A stretch of 55,237 bases of DNA. It comes from Bacteroidales bacterium (GTDB taxonomy: Bacteria; Bacteroidota; Bacteroidia; Bacteroidales; UBA932). The stretch is from positions 1 through 55,237 of the forward strand of contig JAEDLE010000005.1 in the NCBI GenBank assembly GCA_016295455.1, read 5' to 3'. The first letter of the stretch is position 1. Each line of letters begins with the position of its first letter. Shown in pieces: positions 1 to 8,221 of this stretch. A program made the position numbers and the translations under genes. The notes below the pieces were generated by a model that searched no databases, was not told the origin of the DNA, and saw nothing but the letters and a program-made list of their open reading frames with translations.

Positions 1-1
1 G

Positions 2-400
2 TCTTATATACAAAAGATTCACGGTGAAAATCCTAATCCAAATAACTATCTGTTCTTTTCTAGATGCAAAGGCAAGAATAAGAAATGCTCAACTCGTAGC
101 GTAAATAAACAGATTAATGTATACTTATCTATAGCTAGAAAGAAATACCCTGAACTTCCTGAGCATATACATACTCATCAATTCAGACACAGCATGGCTA
201 CTCATTTAATTGATGATGGAGTCAATGTATTCAGCGTAAGTAAATTTCTCGGCCATAAAAGCGTTTCAACGACAATGAAGTATATTGGTATAACCCCTAA
301 GATGACTGAAAAAGCGATGACTCAAATCGAGTCTACATCTTCGCTGCAAATGCCACAAAAATGGAAAAAGCCAGCAACGCTTGCAGATTTGATTAAATAA
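2..400 (+). CDS. Tyrosine recombinase/integrase, C-terminal part only
   Basis: The reading frame is open at the left edge, so only the last 132 residues are visible. They form the catalytic C-terminus of a tyrosine recombinase: an HxxR box (HTHQFRHSMATHL), the LGHKSVSTT helix and the nucleophile Tyr in TTMKYIG, followed by a Lys-rich tail. The internal ATG at 194 is not a real start because the HxxR box straddles it. The enzyme cuts and rejoins DNA through a 3'-phosphotyrosine and usually integrates mobile elements. The stretch is clearly more A+T-rich than the rest of the window, which suggests the end of an acquired element. A chromosomal Xer protein is less likely given that composition. 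The lost N-terminus prevents subfamily assignment. Confidence 0.9.
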   Translation, partial: SYIQKIHGENPNPNNYLFFSRCKGKNKKCSTRSVNKQINVYLSIARKKYPELPEHIHTHQFRHSMATHLIDDGVNVFSVSKFLGHKSVSTTMKYIGITPKMTEKAMTQIESTSSLQMPQKWKKPATLADLIK

Positions 401-428
401 CAAATTATCAGCCACTTAAACTGACGCA

Positions 429-459
429 AGTTAACATTTCAAAACCGTATAGTTAACAT
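429..459. repeat. Pair of 9-bp direct repeats after the integrase
   Basis: AGTTAACAT occurs at 429-437 and again at 451-459, 22 bp start to start, which is about two helical turns. Each copy contains the palindrome GTTAAC. Sites on one DNA face just past an integrase gene could be arm-type or accessory-factor sites. This is inference from spacing only. Confidence 0.35.
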
Positions 460-553
460 AATAAAGATTGTATAACACCTAAAGGAAGCAGGGGAGGCAA
501 CCGTTCGCACAAAGGATGTAACATAGATATAAATACGCAGGATTTCGATATTC

Positions 554-579
554 TTACCGTAAACTAAAGTTTAGCGTAA
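554..579. repeat. Interrupted palindrome downstream of the integrase
   Basis: Arms TTAC (554-557) and TAAACT (560-565) are mirrored by AGTTTA (568-573) and GTAA (576-579), with a 2-bp centre and 2-bp mismatches between inner and outer arms. The total is 26 bp, the size of a tyrosine-recombinase core site. It lies 154 bp after the integrase stop. Attachment-site identity is a guess. The rest of 401-713 holds no gene, tRNA fragment or terminator that I recognise. Confidence 0.3.
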
Positions 580-713
580 CTGACTTTTCCAGAATGGCAG
601 CTGCATCCTGCCGGCAAACTCCCCATTGGGTAATCCACGTAGGGACACAAGATACCCACCCTTCATGCCTGCGACAAGGCAACAGATTGACGGTGAGCGC
701 GAACTCAGAAAAG

Positions 714-1016
714 TTATCGAATGTCAGATTTCTTGCTTCTCTTTTTGGGGTTAGCCGGAAACCATCCCTTGGCTACTCGCTTTTCCTGTTCAACTAATTC
801 CCATATGGACCAGAAGCAGCTGAAGCCGACAACACCCAAAACAGAAGAAACAACTCCCTGGAGCAGAAGAGATGCAATACAGAAACCGACTCCGGCAAGA
901 GCGAACATCCACCAGCATCGCTTGCCCAAATAATATTCTGCCTTTATGACGATGGGATGGAACAATCCTATGATAAAGAATGCGGAGGCGCCGAGTATGA
1001 TTCCTGACCAGTCCAT
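714..1016 (-). CDS. DUF4491 family small membrane protein
   Basis: A 100-residue protein with about three hydrophobic segments: one from residue 4, and a pair around the Trp/Cys-rich middle. It carries the family-typical FHPIVIKAEYYLG motif near residue 20 and a basic tail (NPKKRSKKSD). This matches the DUF4491 family of short integral membrane proteins common in Bacteroidota and Firmicutes; the function is unknown. I chose the ATG at 1016 over 1064 because the hydrophobic domain begins there, as in relatives. A -7-like GAATTTTG ends a few nt upstream, so the leader would be very short. It follows the AlkD-GNAT gene on the same strand after about 110 bp. Confidence 0.75.
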   Translation of the reverse strand: MDWSGIILGASAFFIIGLFHPIVIKAEYYLGKRCWWMFALAGVGFCIASLLLQGVVSSVLGVVGFSCFWSIWELVEQEKRVAKGWFPANPKKRSKKSDIR

Positions 1017-1127
1017 ATTTTGCAAAATTCCATTATTGATCGGAACAAAGGTAACAACAATCATTCATAATATCAACCGGAACATCGGTATATGGCATTT
1101 CACGGGTTGTCTCCAGGGCATCCGAAG

Positions 1128-2330
1128 TCAGTACGGACCATACTGATAGGCCAGACGTTCTGTCCCATTCCAGCATCGTATGATTCCACAGTAGCGGAAA
1201 CCTTCTCGGAGTATGGCATTCCGCATTACCCAGTTGTCCTTATGGGTATCGATGCGGATGGAGTCATATTTCCCGAGGGCAAACTTCATTGCAATATGCA
1301 GGATACCTTTCCGGCTGCCATCGCTTGCTATGCGGTGTATGGTGGCATATGGACCTGAATACGGCCATTCTCCGTCGTAGATTACATCGTAAGTGGGGTC
1401 ATCACCGGCTCTGAGTACGAAAGTGGCGATGACATCTTTGCCGGCCTGAACGACATAGCTGTCTGCGCTGCCGATATCCTTCAGAAGAAGTTCCCTCCCC
1501 GGGTAATCATCAGCCCATTGCCCGGGATTGCCTGTAGATGCCATAAAACTGCGAGCTTTGGCGAATATGTCCATCAGCCTTGGGATGTCTGAAGGCTTCG
1601 ATTTGCGTATGGTGATGCACTCCCGCCGGAGAGATTCGACCGTTTCCGCGGACAGTTTTTCACACGCATACCGGCGCATAGTGGCAGGAATAACGTTCCA
1701 CCTCTGCCTCAGATACCCGACAAGTCTGTCCTGATCACGTTTTCCGGCTTCCCGAAGCATCCAGCCTGCAGCCTTCTGTAGCAAATCGTGCATACTCCCC
1801 TTCCCTTCCAGCAATATGTCGGAAATCTCGAAGCACTCATCCAGTTCACCCCTGCGGATGAAAGCAAGGGTGCTGACCATACCGATGCGCTGCTCCCAGA
1901 TGGTTTTCCCGTTCCTTGCCAGGTCATAAAGCAGCGTTCTGTCCCTGTCTGCAAGCCAGGCTCCCAGAAGCTCGTAGCAGCTCAAGTCAACCAGGTCCCA
2001 GTTGTTGACAAACTCAGTGTGAGAGAGATAAAAGTCGATGCATTCCTTCCGGCGGGAGACGTCCTTTCTTGAAGTTTTGAATATGCGGACGAGGCACAGC
2101 AGGGCTGCGAGCCGGATTTCGTGATACTCGGAGGTGATGCATTCCTCAAGGTCGCAGAAAGAGACATCCCTCCAGCAATCTTTCACTATTGCCCTGGTGA
2201 CCGGAACTTTGATCCCGAGGAATCTGTCCCCCTCTCCATATTGCCCTTTCCCGGTCTTGAAAAAGCGCGACAAGCCCTCCACCTGAGAAGGGTCGGCTTT
2301 CTGCATCATTCCGGTCTTCAGAATATTCAT
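1128..2330 (-). CDS. AlkD-like DNA glycosylase fused to GNAT acetyltransferase
   Basis: Two domains in one 400-residue frame. Residues 1-235 are an AlkD-type HEAT-repeat DNA alkylation repair domain: W111, D115, R148 and W190 fall where B. cereus AlkD has its Trp, catalytic Asp, Arg and Trp (W109, D113, R148, W187). AlkD enzymes remove cationic N3/N7-alkyl purines without base flipping. Residues 238-400 form a GNAT N-acetyltransferase, with an acetyl-CoA-site stretch (RIASDGSRKGIL) and the closing IRIDTHKDNWVMRNAILREG segment. The acetyl acceptor cannot be predicted. A TATTTTCG box at 2355-2362 could be its promoter. No stop or frameshift separates the halves, so I read it as a genuine fusion. 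Met 7 or 8 are alternative starts. Confidence 0.85.
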   Translation of the reverse strand: MNILKTGMMQKADPSQVEGLSRFFKTGKGQYGEGDRFLGIKVPVTRAIVKDCWRDVSFCDLEECITSEYHEIRLAALLCLVRIFKTSRKDVSRRKECIDFYLSHTEFVNNWDLVDLSCYELLGAWLADRDRTLLYDLARNGKTIWEQRIGMVSTLAFIRRGELDECFEISDILLEGKGSMHDLLQKAAGWMLREAGKRDQDRLVGYLRQRWNVIPATMRRYACEKLSAETVESLRRECITIRKSKPSDIPRLMDIFAKARSFMASTGNPGQWADDYPGRELLLKDIGSADSYVVQAGKDVIATFVLRAGDDPTYDVIYDGEWPYSGPYATIHRIASDGSRKGILHIAMKFALGKYDSIRIDTHKDNWVMRNAILREGFRYCGIIRCWNGTERLAYQYGPY

Positions 2331-2381
2331 ATCTGATTTTCACTTGGTCCTTTACGAAAATAGCATTTATTTCCGAATAAA

Positions 2382-2419
2382 CATTAAAGGAGGCGGCTGA
2401 ATCACTGACAGCCGCCCCC
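2382..2419 (-). terminator. Terminator of the nitroreductase gene
   Basis: Arms 2389-2399 and 2409-2419 pair over 11 bp with one G-U and a 9-nt loop. On the minus strand the stem is followed by TTTAATG, a short U run. It sits between the nitroreductase stop and the AlkD-GNAT promoter. Confidence 0.7.
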
Positions 2420-2479
2420 GAAATATCGCAGCTTCAGCCGGACTTGCGCGGAGAAGCCTGGATCATTGTCCGTAATATG

Positions 2480-2995
2480 CTAAAGATAGGTCGTAGTCTG
2501 CTCTATTTCCTTGCGGGAGAAATGGTTCGGCAGAGGCCTGGCTTCTTCGGAAGGATAGCCAAGGTCCAACAACATCAATATCTCCTCATTGTCCGGAAGA
2601 CCGAGCGCATCGTGCAGCTTGTCGATGTGAATACAGTTCAGCCAGCAGGACTCCACCCCGGCATCCTTCGCGCCCAGCATCAGGTGCGTGGCGACTATCG
2701 CTGCGTCTTCTATGCCGGAATCGCGTTTCCCGTCAGGGTAGGTATATACGTTGGTCTTGTCGAATGCAACTACGAGTACCGTCGGGGCGCCATATCTGCA
2801 CGGTGTGCAGGAGTCTATACAGGCAAGAGTCTCCGGAGACTGGCAGACGTAGATATGCTGTTCCTGAAGGTTCTTCGCAGTAGGAGCCAGGCGCCCCGCC
2901 TCCAGTATTGCATCAAGCTGTTCACTGCTTATCTGCCTGTTCCCATCATATGACTTGCATGAGTATCGCGCTTTTATCAATTCCTTGAACTCCAT
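2480..2995 (-). CDS. Nitroreductase family protein
   Basis: A 171-residue FMN-dependent oxidoreductase of the nitroreductase superfamily, reducing a nitro, quinone or enone substrate with NAD(P)H. The N-terminal RYSCKSYDGN is the usual FMN-phosphate-contacting RxSxRxY element. RLAPTAKNLQEQ is the second FMN motif, and GVESCWLNC with the C-terminal LLDLGYP complete the fold. It is short, as in single-domain Bacteroidales members. The true substrate cannot be read from sequence. It follows the alkaline phosphatase with 67 bp between them and no clear promoter of its own, so readthrough is possible. Confidence 0.9.
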   Translation of the reverse strand: MEFKELIKARYSCKSYDGNRQISSEQLDAILEAGRLAPTAKNLQEQHIYVCQSPETLACIDSCTPCRYGAPTVLVVAFDKTNVYTYPDGKRDSGIEDAAIVATHLMLGAKDAGVESCWLNCIHIDKLHDALGLPDNEEILMLLDLGYPSEEARPLPNHFSRKEIEQTTTYL

Positions 2996-3062
2996 ATAAT
3001 TGTGTGATTTACGCCAATTTGCTTCTATACTGTGAGATTACCTGAATGTCTGGAATGGCTGA

Positions 3063-4475
3063 TTATTTCCTGTAACCGGCAAGTTTTGCTATGGTCACGG
3101 GAATCTGGGTGTTGTCATGTACCTCAAGGAAAGCTTCGGCTCCGCTTCCCTTGACATAAAGGCCGACGGGAGATCCGGAGTGTCCTCCGTGAGCCCAGTC
3201 ATATGCGGCAGAGCGGTTGAGATATTCGATAGCGTCCGAAACCACCTTGGTGCTGACGGAGTAGAGGGTTGAAACCTGAGAACTACCCGGTATGAACGAT
3301 CTCTCGTATGACTCCCAAAGGGCCCTCTCTGTCTTCGGATCAACCTTGATGGTGTCCCAGAGACCGAGATTGTCCCTGAACCAGTCCTTCGCTTCTTCCC
3401 ATGACGGGACCTTCTTCCAGTCGTTGCCTACGAATTCCCTGAACATATCGTTGAGAATGACCTCGGACTTCTTTTGTGAGGCGAGCCAGCCCGGATTCAT
3501 GAGATACTGGCCTGCGCCAAGAATAAGTCCTCCGGTCTCGTGGTCGGCTGTGATGACAATCAGGGTTTCGTCAGGATGCTTGTCACTGAAAGCTAGAACG
3601 AGGTCTACAGCTTTGGCAAAGTCGTTGACTTCCTGGAAGTTGGCAGCACCGTCATTATTGTGTCCCGCGTAATCGATCTTTCCGCCCTCTATCATGAAGA
3701 AGAAGCCTTTTTTGGCATACTTTGCATAAAGATTGTCGATACCTGCCTGGACGAAGTCACAAAGTTGTGTGTCGCCCGGACGGCGGTCGATGGCGTACTG
3801 GAGCTCAGTCTCCTCAGGGTCAGCACTTAAGCAGATTACACGTTCCTTGTGGGCTGCTGCGTTCCTGAGTTCGTCACCGCGGAGAATCGAGATGCCTGCA
3901 GCCTTTGCCTGTTCCTCAAGATAGGCTGAGTCATGGCCGGTCTTTCTGGCTTCATTGAGGAAGCCTGCACCTGCGGCGAAATCGATATCGGACCCGATAA
4001 GTTGCAACGCTATCTTTTCGTATTCGTTGCGGGAAGCCGTATGGGCATAGAACGCTGCCGGGGTAGCGTGGTTTACGCCTACCGATGTGGCGACCCCGGT
4101 TCCGAATCCGGCTGCCTTAGCCCATTCGGCGATGTTCGGGAGAGGGTTCCTGTCGATATCCACTCCCATTGCGTCGTTATATGTCTTTACCCCTGTGGAA
4201 AGTGCAGTTCCGCTGGCTGCTGAATCGGTCACCAGCGAAGAAGCCGAGTGAGTGGTCACGAGGGTGACTACAGGAAACTGTGTGAAATTGACCGTTTCCG
4301 GTCCAAGCCCTGTAGCCCTGTTATATAACTGTGTTCCGAAAACTTCGTTGACTCCCATTCCGTCTCCGATCAGCAGGAATACATATTTCGGCTGCTTTGC
4401 AGCAGATGCGGACGCAGAGATCAGCAAGAATGTGACCGCTGCGATAATCAGGTTTCTGATTTTTGTCTTAGTCAT
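3063..4475 (-). CDS. Alkaline phosphatase
   Basis: A 470-residue exported phosphomonoesterase. The ATG at 4475 was chosen because it opens a signal peptide (MTKTKIRNL, hydrophobic run, ASASA before residue 27); the upstream in-frame ATG at 4532 would bury it. Metal and catalytic motifs are present: GDGMG (D38), the nucleophile in VTDSAASGTA (S85), YAGHNNDG, TADHETGG and the late HGGHSGSPV. Two Zn ions and usually one Mg are held by these residues. It hydrolyses phosphate monoesters in the periplasm and supplies phosphate. A TTTG-N19-TAATTTTG promoter precedes it. No PHO-type operator was recognised. Confidence 0.93.
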   Translation of the reverse strand: MTKTKIRNLIIAAVTFLLISASASAAKQPKYVFLLIGDGMGVNEVFGTQLYNRATGLGPETVNFTQFPVVTLVTTHSASSLVTDSAASGTALSTGVKTYNDAMGVDIDRNPLPNIAEWAKAAGFGTGVATSVGVNHATPAAFYAHTASRNEYEKIALQLIGSDIDFAAGAGFLNEARKTGHDSAYLEEQAKAAGISILRGDELRNAAAHKERVICLSADPEETELQYAIDRRPGDTQLCDFVQAGIDNLYAKYAKKGFFFMIEGGKIDYAGHNNDGAANFQEVNDFAKAVDLVLAFSDKHPDETLIVITADHETGGLILGAGQYLMNPGWLASQKKSEVILNDMFREFVGNDWKKVPSWEEAKDWFRDNLGLWDTIKVDPKTERALWESYERSFIPGSSQVSTLYSVSTKVVSDAIEYLNRSAAYDWAHGGHSGSPVGLYVKGSGAEAFLEVHDNTQIPVTIAKLAGYRK

Positions 4476-4542
4476 GTCTGTAAATATTAAACCATTGATT
4501 TGCCTTATCGTTTCAGACAAGTGCAAAATCATCCTATATATA

Positions 4543-4573
4543 CAAAATTATTGATTTCTTCCCTGAATACAAA
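4543..4573 (-). promoter_or_regulatory. Promoter of alkaline phosphatase
   Basis: On the minus strand, TTTG (4570-4573), 19 nt, TAATTTTG (4543-4550) matches the Bacteroidota -33/-7 consensus. Predicted start is near 4537, giving a leader of about 60 nt. The rest of the 300-bp gap 4476-4775 holds this promoter, the antiporter promoter and nothing else I can identify. Confidence 0.7.
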
Positions 4574-4721
4574 TAAAGTATTTTCAAAAATCGGCGTGTA
4601 TCGAGATATTTGTCCGGATCTTAATCTGTTTGTTTATGATCACTGAATTGACGGTCCGTTTCGACCAGGAATACCGCCTTCGTATGTTGACACGACGAAA
4701 CGATAAACCCTGAATCTATCC

Positions 4722-4752
4722 ATTGAAATCGTCAGGGATTTGCATATCTTCG
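4722..4752 (+). promoter_or_regulatory. Promoter of the Na+/H+ antiporter
   Basis: ATTG (4722-4725), 19 nt, TATCTTCG (4745-4752), each with one mismatch to TTTG/TAnnTTTG. Transcription would start near 4758, 18 nt before the chosen ATG at 4776 and after the longer in-frame ATG at 4740. That decides the start. Confidence 0.55.
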
Positions 4753-4775
4753 CACGGAACAATCAAATTATAGCC

Positions 4776-6842
4776 ATGGAGAATGAATATAGCCTTGCTC
4801 CCCTGCTTTTCGTGCTTGGTGCACTTCTGGTCGGAGCCCTTCTGAAACTTCTGCTGAAGAAATCCAGGTTTCCATATACCGTCGGCCTCTTCTGTTTCGG
4901 CCTTTTGGTAGGCGTGCTTTTCAGAAACGGCCTGCTTGCAGAGGAGGGTCTATTGCAAAGGGCTGTATATCAAGCGGGTAACATTAATCCTGACACCTTG
5001 TTGTACGTCTTTCTACCGGTTTTGATTTTCAGTGCGGCATATGAACTGGACCTGCATACTTTCCGCAAGACCTTCGTGAATTCCAGCATATTGGCCATAC
5101 CTGGCGTCGTGGTGTCGATGGGACTGGTGGCTCTGCTGATGATGGGTATAAGCCTGATAGTGCCGGAATTCAGCGGCTGGAACTGGACCTTCGCGCTGAT
5201 GTTCGGAGCCCTTGTGAGCGCCACTGACCCCGTTGCCGTTGTAGCCCTGCTGAAGGAACTCAATACCAGCAAGCGTTTCTCCACTCTCGTGGACGGTGAA
5301 TCCCTGCTCAATGACGGTACGGGCATCGTACTTTTCATGCTGTTCTTCGGAGCTTTCAGCGGCGAGACTCCACTCTGCCGGTCTCCGTTTATGGAATTCC
5401 TGGTTGTCGCCCTGGGAGGCGCCCTGCTCGGCTATTTGATGGCCGTGATGACCATCTTCTTCATAACCAAGCTCAAAGGCGATGAAATGGTCCAGAACAG
5501 CGTCATAATTCTTTCTGCATATGTCACCTTCATCCTTGCCCAGGGTTACCTGCAGCTCTCCGGCGTAATCGCCCTGGTGGCATTCGGCCTTGAGATGACC
5601 TATCACGGAAAACTGCTTTTCAGCCCTAAGGCGAACGAGTTCACCGAAAAATTCTGGGATCTTGCCTCATTCATAGCCAACACCTTGGTGTTCATTATGG
5701 TAGGCATAATCATAGCCGTGCAGGTCAATATCAGCTGGATCAGTCTGGGCGTGGTGCTGGGCGTATATCTCGGAGTCAATCTGATACGCACAGCCGTAGT
5801 CTTCCTGTTCTATCCAATCATGAAAAGGTGCGGATATGGTCTCAGCCGACGCGATGCCGTGATTCTGAGCTGGGGCGGCCTGAGAGGAGCTCTCGGCCTG
5901 ACGCTTGCGCTGATGGTTTCAGCCACTCCGGCCATACCGGAAGACATACGCAGCCAGATACTTCTGATGACTGCCGGCGTAGTCGCACTCACTTTGACCG
6001 TCAATGCAACTACTATTAGGCATATGCTTGAGCGTCTTGGGCTTACAGAAGTGCCGGCGGCTCGTTCGTTTGTGGATTTCAGCGTCAGGAACCGCGTCAC
6101 TGAAGCGGCAAGGCGCTACTTTGAAAAGCTCAGTCACCGCGAGGCCTTCGCCGGTGCGGACTGGGAAAAAGTGAGTGCTTTTCTGCCGGAAAACGAGCAG
6201 GCTCCCGACATCTCCGCCTGCGATGGGACCGAACTTCTGCACAACATACGCATGACCATATACGGAACTGAAAGCCAGCTTGTAAGACAGTTATATGCTG
6301 ACGGAACCATATCCGTGGAAAGTTATCACGAACTCATCAATTCCCAGGAGCGTCATTTCGACAGTGACGGTACCTTGCCTTTGTCCGACAGGAAATACAT
6401 ATTCAGGCTGTTTGAGGAGGGACGTTTCCTCCGATTCGTGCGCAGGCATCCATCAATGAATCGTATAATGAAGCGATGGCTGACGCGTAGAGTTGTGACA
6501 CTGAGCGATATAGGCCGCGGTTTCCTGAGCCTCCAGCGGGATTCCCAGGATGAACTGACGGCTCTCAAGGCTGCGGATATTCCTGAAGAGACGAAAAGAC
6601 GCATATTCTCGCAGCTTGAAGCCGAGATAAGGGAGAACATCGAACGCATGCGCAGTTGCATGGACAGGCTTGCAGAGGAATGGCCGGAGGCATATGCGAG
6701 CGCGATGACAAGCAAGGCTGCGCGTATGATGCTCTGCAATGAACGCAAGACTGTACGCAACCTTACCTGGGACGGAGTGATGTCGGCGAAAGATGGCGAG
6801 CGCTGCGAGGAATCGATCGACTCTAGAGCAGCGAAGCTGTAA
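4776..6842 (+). CDS. CPA1-family Na+/H+ antiporter (NhaP type)
   Basis: A 688-residue inner-membrane monovalent cation/proton exchanger. Roughly the first 425 residues are about a dozen hydrophobic helices. They carry the CPA1 core: ALVSATDPVAVVALL (ion-binding Asp), then GESLLNDGTGIVLF, and later AVILSWGGLRGALGL. The last ~260 residues are hydrophilic and helix-rich, a cytosolic regulatory tail as in long NhaP/NHE-like proteins. Export of Na+ (or K+/Li+) against H+ serves pH and salt homeostasis; ion preference cannot be read directly. It ends 3 nt before the stop of a convergent gene. Confidence 0.92.
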   Translation: MENEYSLAPLLFVLGALLVGALLKLLLKKSRFPYTVGLFCFGLLVGVLFRNGLLAEEGLLQRAVYQAGNINPDTLLYVFLPVLIFSAAYELDLHTFRKTFVNSSILAIPGVVVSMGLVALLMMGISLIVPEFSGWNWTFALMFGALVSATDPVAVVALLKELNTSKRFSTLVDGESLLNDGTGIVLFMLFFGAFSGETPLCRSPFMEFLVVALGGALLGYLMAVMTIFFITKLKGDEMVQNSVIILSAYVTFILAQGYLQLSGVIALVAFGLEMTYHGKLLFSPKANEFTEKFWDLASFIANTLVFIMVGIIIAVQVNISWISLGVVLGVYLGVNLIRTAVVFLFYPIMKRCGYGLSRRDAVILSWGGLRGALGLTLALMVSATPAIPEDIRSQILLMTAGVVALTLTVNATTIRHMLERLGLTEVPAARSFVDFSVRNRVTEAARRYFEKLSHREAFAGADWEKVSAFLPENEQAPDISACDGTELLHNIRMTIYGTESQLVRQLYADGTISVESYHELINSQERHFDSDGTLPLSDRKYIFRLFEEGRFLRFVRRHPSMNRIMKRWLTRRVVTLSDIGRGFLSLQRDSQDELTALKAADIPEETKRRIFSQLEAEIRENIERMRSCMDRLAEEWPEAYASAMTSKAARMMLCNERKTVRNLTWDGVMSAKDGERCEESIDSRAAKL

Positions 6843-6845
6843 TTC

Positions 6846-7457
6846 TCAGAAAACCAGCGCCATACCTATGCCTATGCCGAACTGGTTCACAAAGGCGTTG
6901 CGTATGTCTTCAGTGTCAATGACCTGATTTGAAATCGGGTCGGTTATCTTGTTCGGGCGCGCGCGTCCGTAATTGAGCACAAGGCTGTAGTCGATGGCAA
7001 AAGACGGGGAGAGCCTCAACCTGTATCCGCCGCCGCAAAGAGCTGAGAATGAATGGATTTCTCCTTTGAGGAGCGGAATGCCGACAGATGAATCCGCTGT
7101 CAGGAAGCAGCCCTCTACCCTCTTCTGTCTGCCCACGAACAGCTGTAGCCTCAGACCTGCGGGCAACTGCAGAGTGCCGGGAGCATATCCCCGGTAACCG
7201 CTGTATGCATATAGTTCACAACGCCTGCAGGCTATGCCCGCGCGCAGTTCGAATGCGGCGTTGAAGTTCAATTTCCAGTCATTGATGAAATTCTCGGCCA
7301 GGTACTTGTCCGGGGTGATGTAGAGACTGTAACCGTTTTCATAGAAATGAGTTACGCTACCCCATCCCACTCCGCAGGTAAAGCGCGGCCTTTCACCGGC
7401 AAACAGTGACGGCTGAAGACAGGCAATGAGCAGCAATATGGCAAAACGGCGTTTCAT
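6846..7457 (-). CDS. Predicted outer-membrane beta-barrel protein, unknown function
   Basis: A 203-residue protein with a signal peptide (MKRRFAILLLIACLQPSLFAG) and alternating hydrophobic/polar strands rich in Tyr, Gly and Arg. It ends in GIGMALVF, a C-terminal aromatic residue typical of barrels folded by BAM. No family was recognised. Its ATG overlaps the stop of the upstream gene by 4 nt, so the two are translationally coupled and probably act together at the cell surface. Confidence 0.6.
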   Translation of the reverse strand: MKRRFAILLLIACLQPSLFAGERPRFTCGVGWGSVTHFYENGYSLYITPDKYLAENFINDWKLNFNAAFELRAGIACRRCELYAYSGYRGYAPGTLQLPAGLRLQLFVGRQKRVEGCFLTADSSVGIPLLKGEIHSFSALCGGGYRLRLSPSFAIDYSLVLNYGRARPNKITDPISNQVIDTEDIRNAFVNQFGIGIGMALVF

Positions 7458-7996
7458 AGGCGGTATATTACTGAAAATTCCGGTAACAAGGCCGTTGCAA
7501 GGCCATTTTTGTAAAGAGAGAGGCTGGTGTCGCGGATGCCGCTTCCTCTGAAATGAACCCCGAGCAGGGTGCCGAAGCCCAACCTGACGGAAACCGGGCC
7601 GGAGAAATCAAAATGCATACCCCATTCTCCGCTGACCGCGATGACCGGTCCCCTCTTGCGCCCAAGGTCAGCTTTGAAACCCAGATCCACGCCCGGCCCG
7701 GCATAGAAACTCAGCGTACACTCCTTCAGGACGACGCTGCGGTAATCCATAAGATGTGAATATGCCAACCCGAATCCCCTCCCGTTGCTCTCGTCTGACC
7801 ATCTTGCCATCATGTCGGCATATATCTTGACCTGATCCCTGATGCCGGAACGGCTGTCGGTGATGTCCAAGACTATGCCCATGGACCTGAACGAAGACAG
7901 ATGCCCGAGCTCGACCGTTTTTTCCTGAGCCCGGGATGAGATGGCCTGCACTGTCAGCAGCAGAGCCAAGGTCAGCCTTCTGTACAACGTCTTCAT
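7454..7996 (-). CDS. Predicted exported barrel-like protein, unknown function
   Basis: A 180-residue protein; the ATG at 7996 was chosen because it begins a signal peptide (MKTLYRRLTLALLLTVQA ending SSRAQ), whereas the ATG at 8053 lies at the -7 box. The mature part has amphipathic strands (FSGPVSVRLGFGTLLGVHF) and ends FSVIYRL, consistent with a small outer-membrane barrel. No named domain was seen. It is first in a two-gene unit with the barrel protein at 6846-7457 and resembles it in size and composition, which suggests an old duplication or a two-part complex. Confidence 0.55.
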   Translation of the reverse strand: MKTLYRRLTLALLLTVQAISSRAQEKTVELGHLSSFRSMGIVLDITDSRSGIRDQVKIYADMMARWSDESNGRGFGLAYSHLMDYRSVVLKECTLSFYAGPGVDLGFKADLGRKRGPVIAVSGEWGMHFDFSGPVSVRLGFGTLLGVHFRGSGIRDTSLSLYKNGLATALLPEFSVIYRL

Positions 7997-8041
7997 ATGC
8001 TTTTGGGGACTGCAGTCAGGCACTCCCCCTCGCGTCTTGAG

Positions 8042-8049
8042 CAAATTTA
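8042..8049 (-). promoter_or_regulatory. -7 box of the two-gene envelope unit
   Basis: TAAATTTG on the minus strand, 45 nt before the ATG at 7996. No clear TTTG lies at the -33 distance. Confidence 0.45.
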
Positions 8050-8175
8050 GCAATATTAACCGAAGATTCTCCGCTTTTTGCTATTTTTGCTCAGGAGCTT
8101 TGTTTCTCTTGTCCGAGACGCCGGAGCCCCAGGCCCGAGTTTGGCATAAAATGGTTAAAGAAACCCTGTTAACAA

Positions 8176-8191
8176 AAATGTTATAACATTT
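8176..8191. promoter_or_regulatory. Perfect 16-bp palindrome upstream of rarA (operator candidate)
   Basis: AAATGTTATAACATTT is a perfect palindrome ending 30 bp before the rarA ATG. It immediately precedes a -7-like CATATTTG at 8194-8201, so a bound dimer would cover the promoter's upstream half. The regulator is unknown. Confidence 0.5.
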
Positions 8192-8221
8192 AACATATTT
8201 GTTTTATTACTTGAATATCAA

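Noticed and set aside
594..1146. Small rightward frames at 594-797, 721-933 and 946-1146
   Set aside because: The first has no motifs or promoter and low-complexity composition; the others are antisense to the DUF4491 gene.
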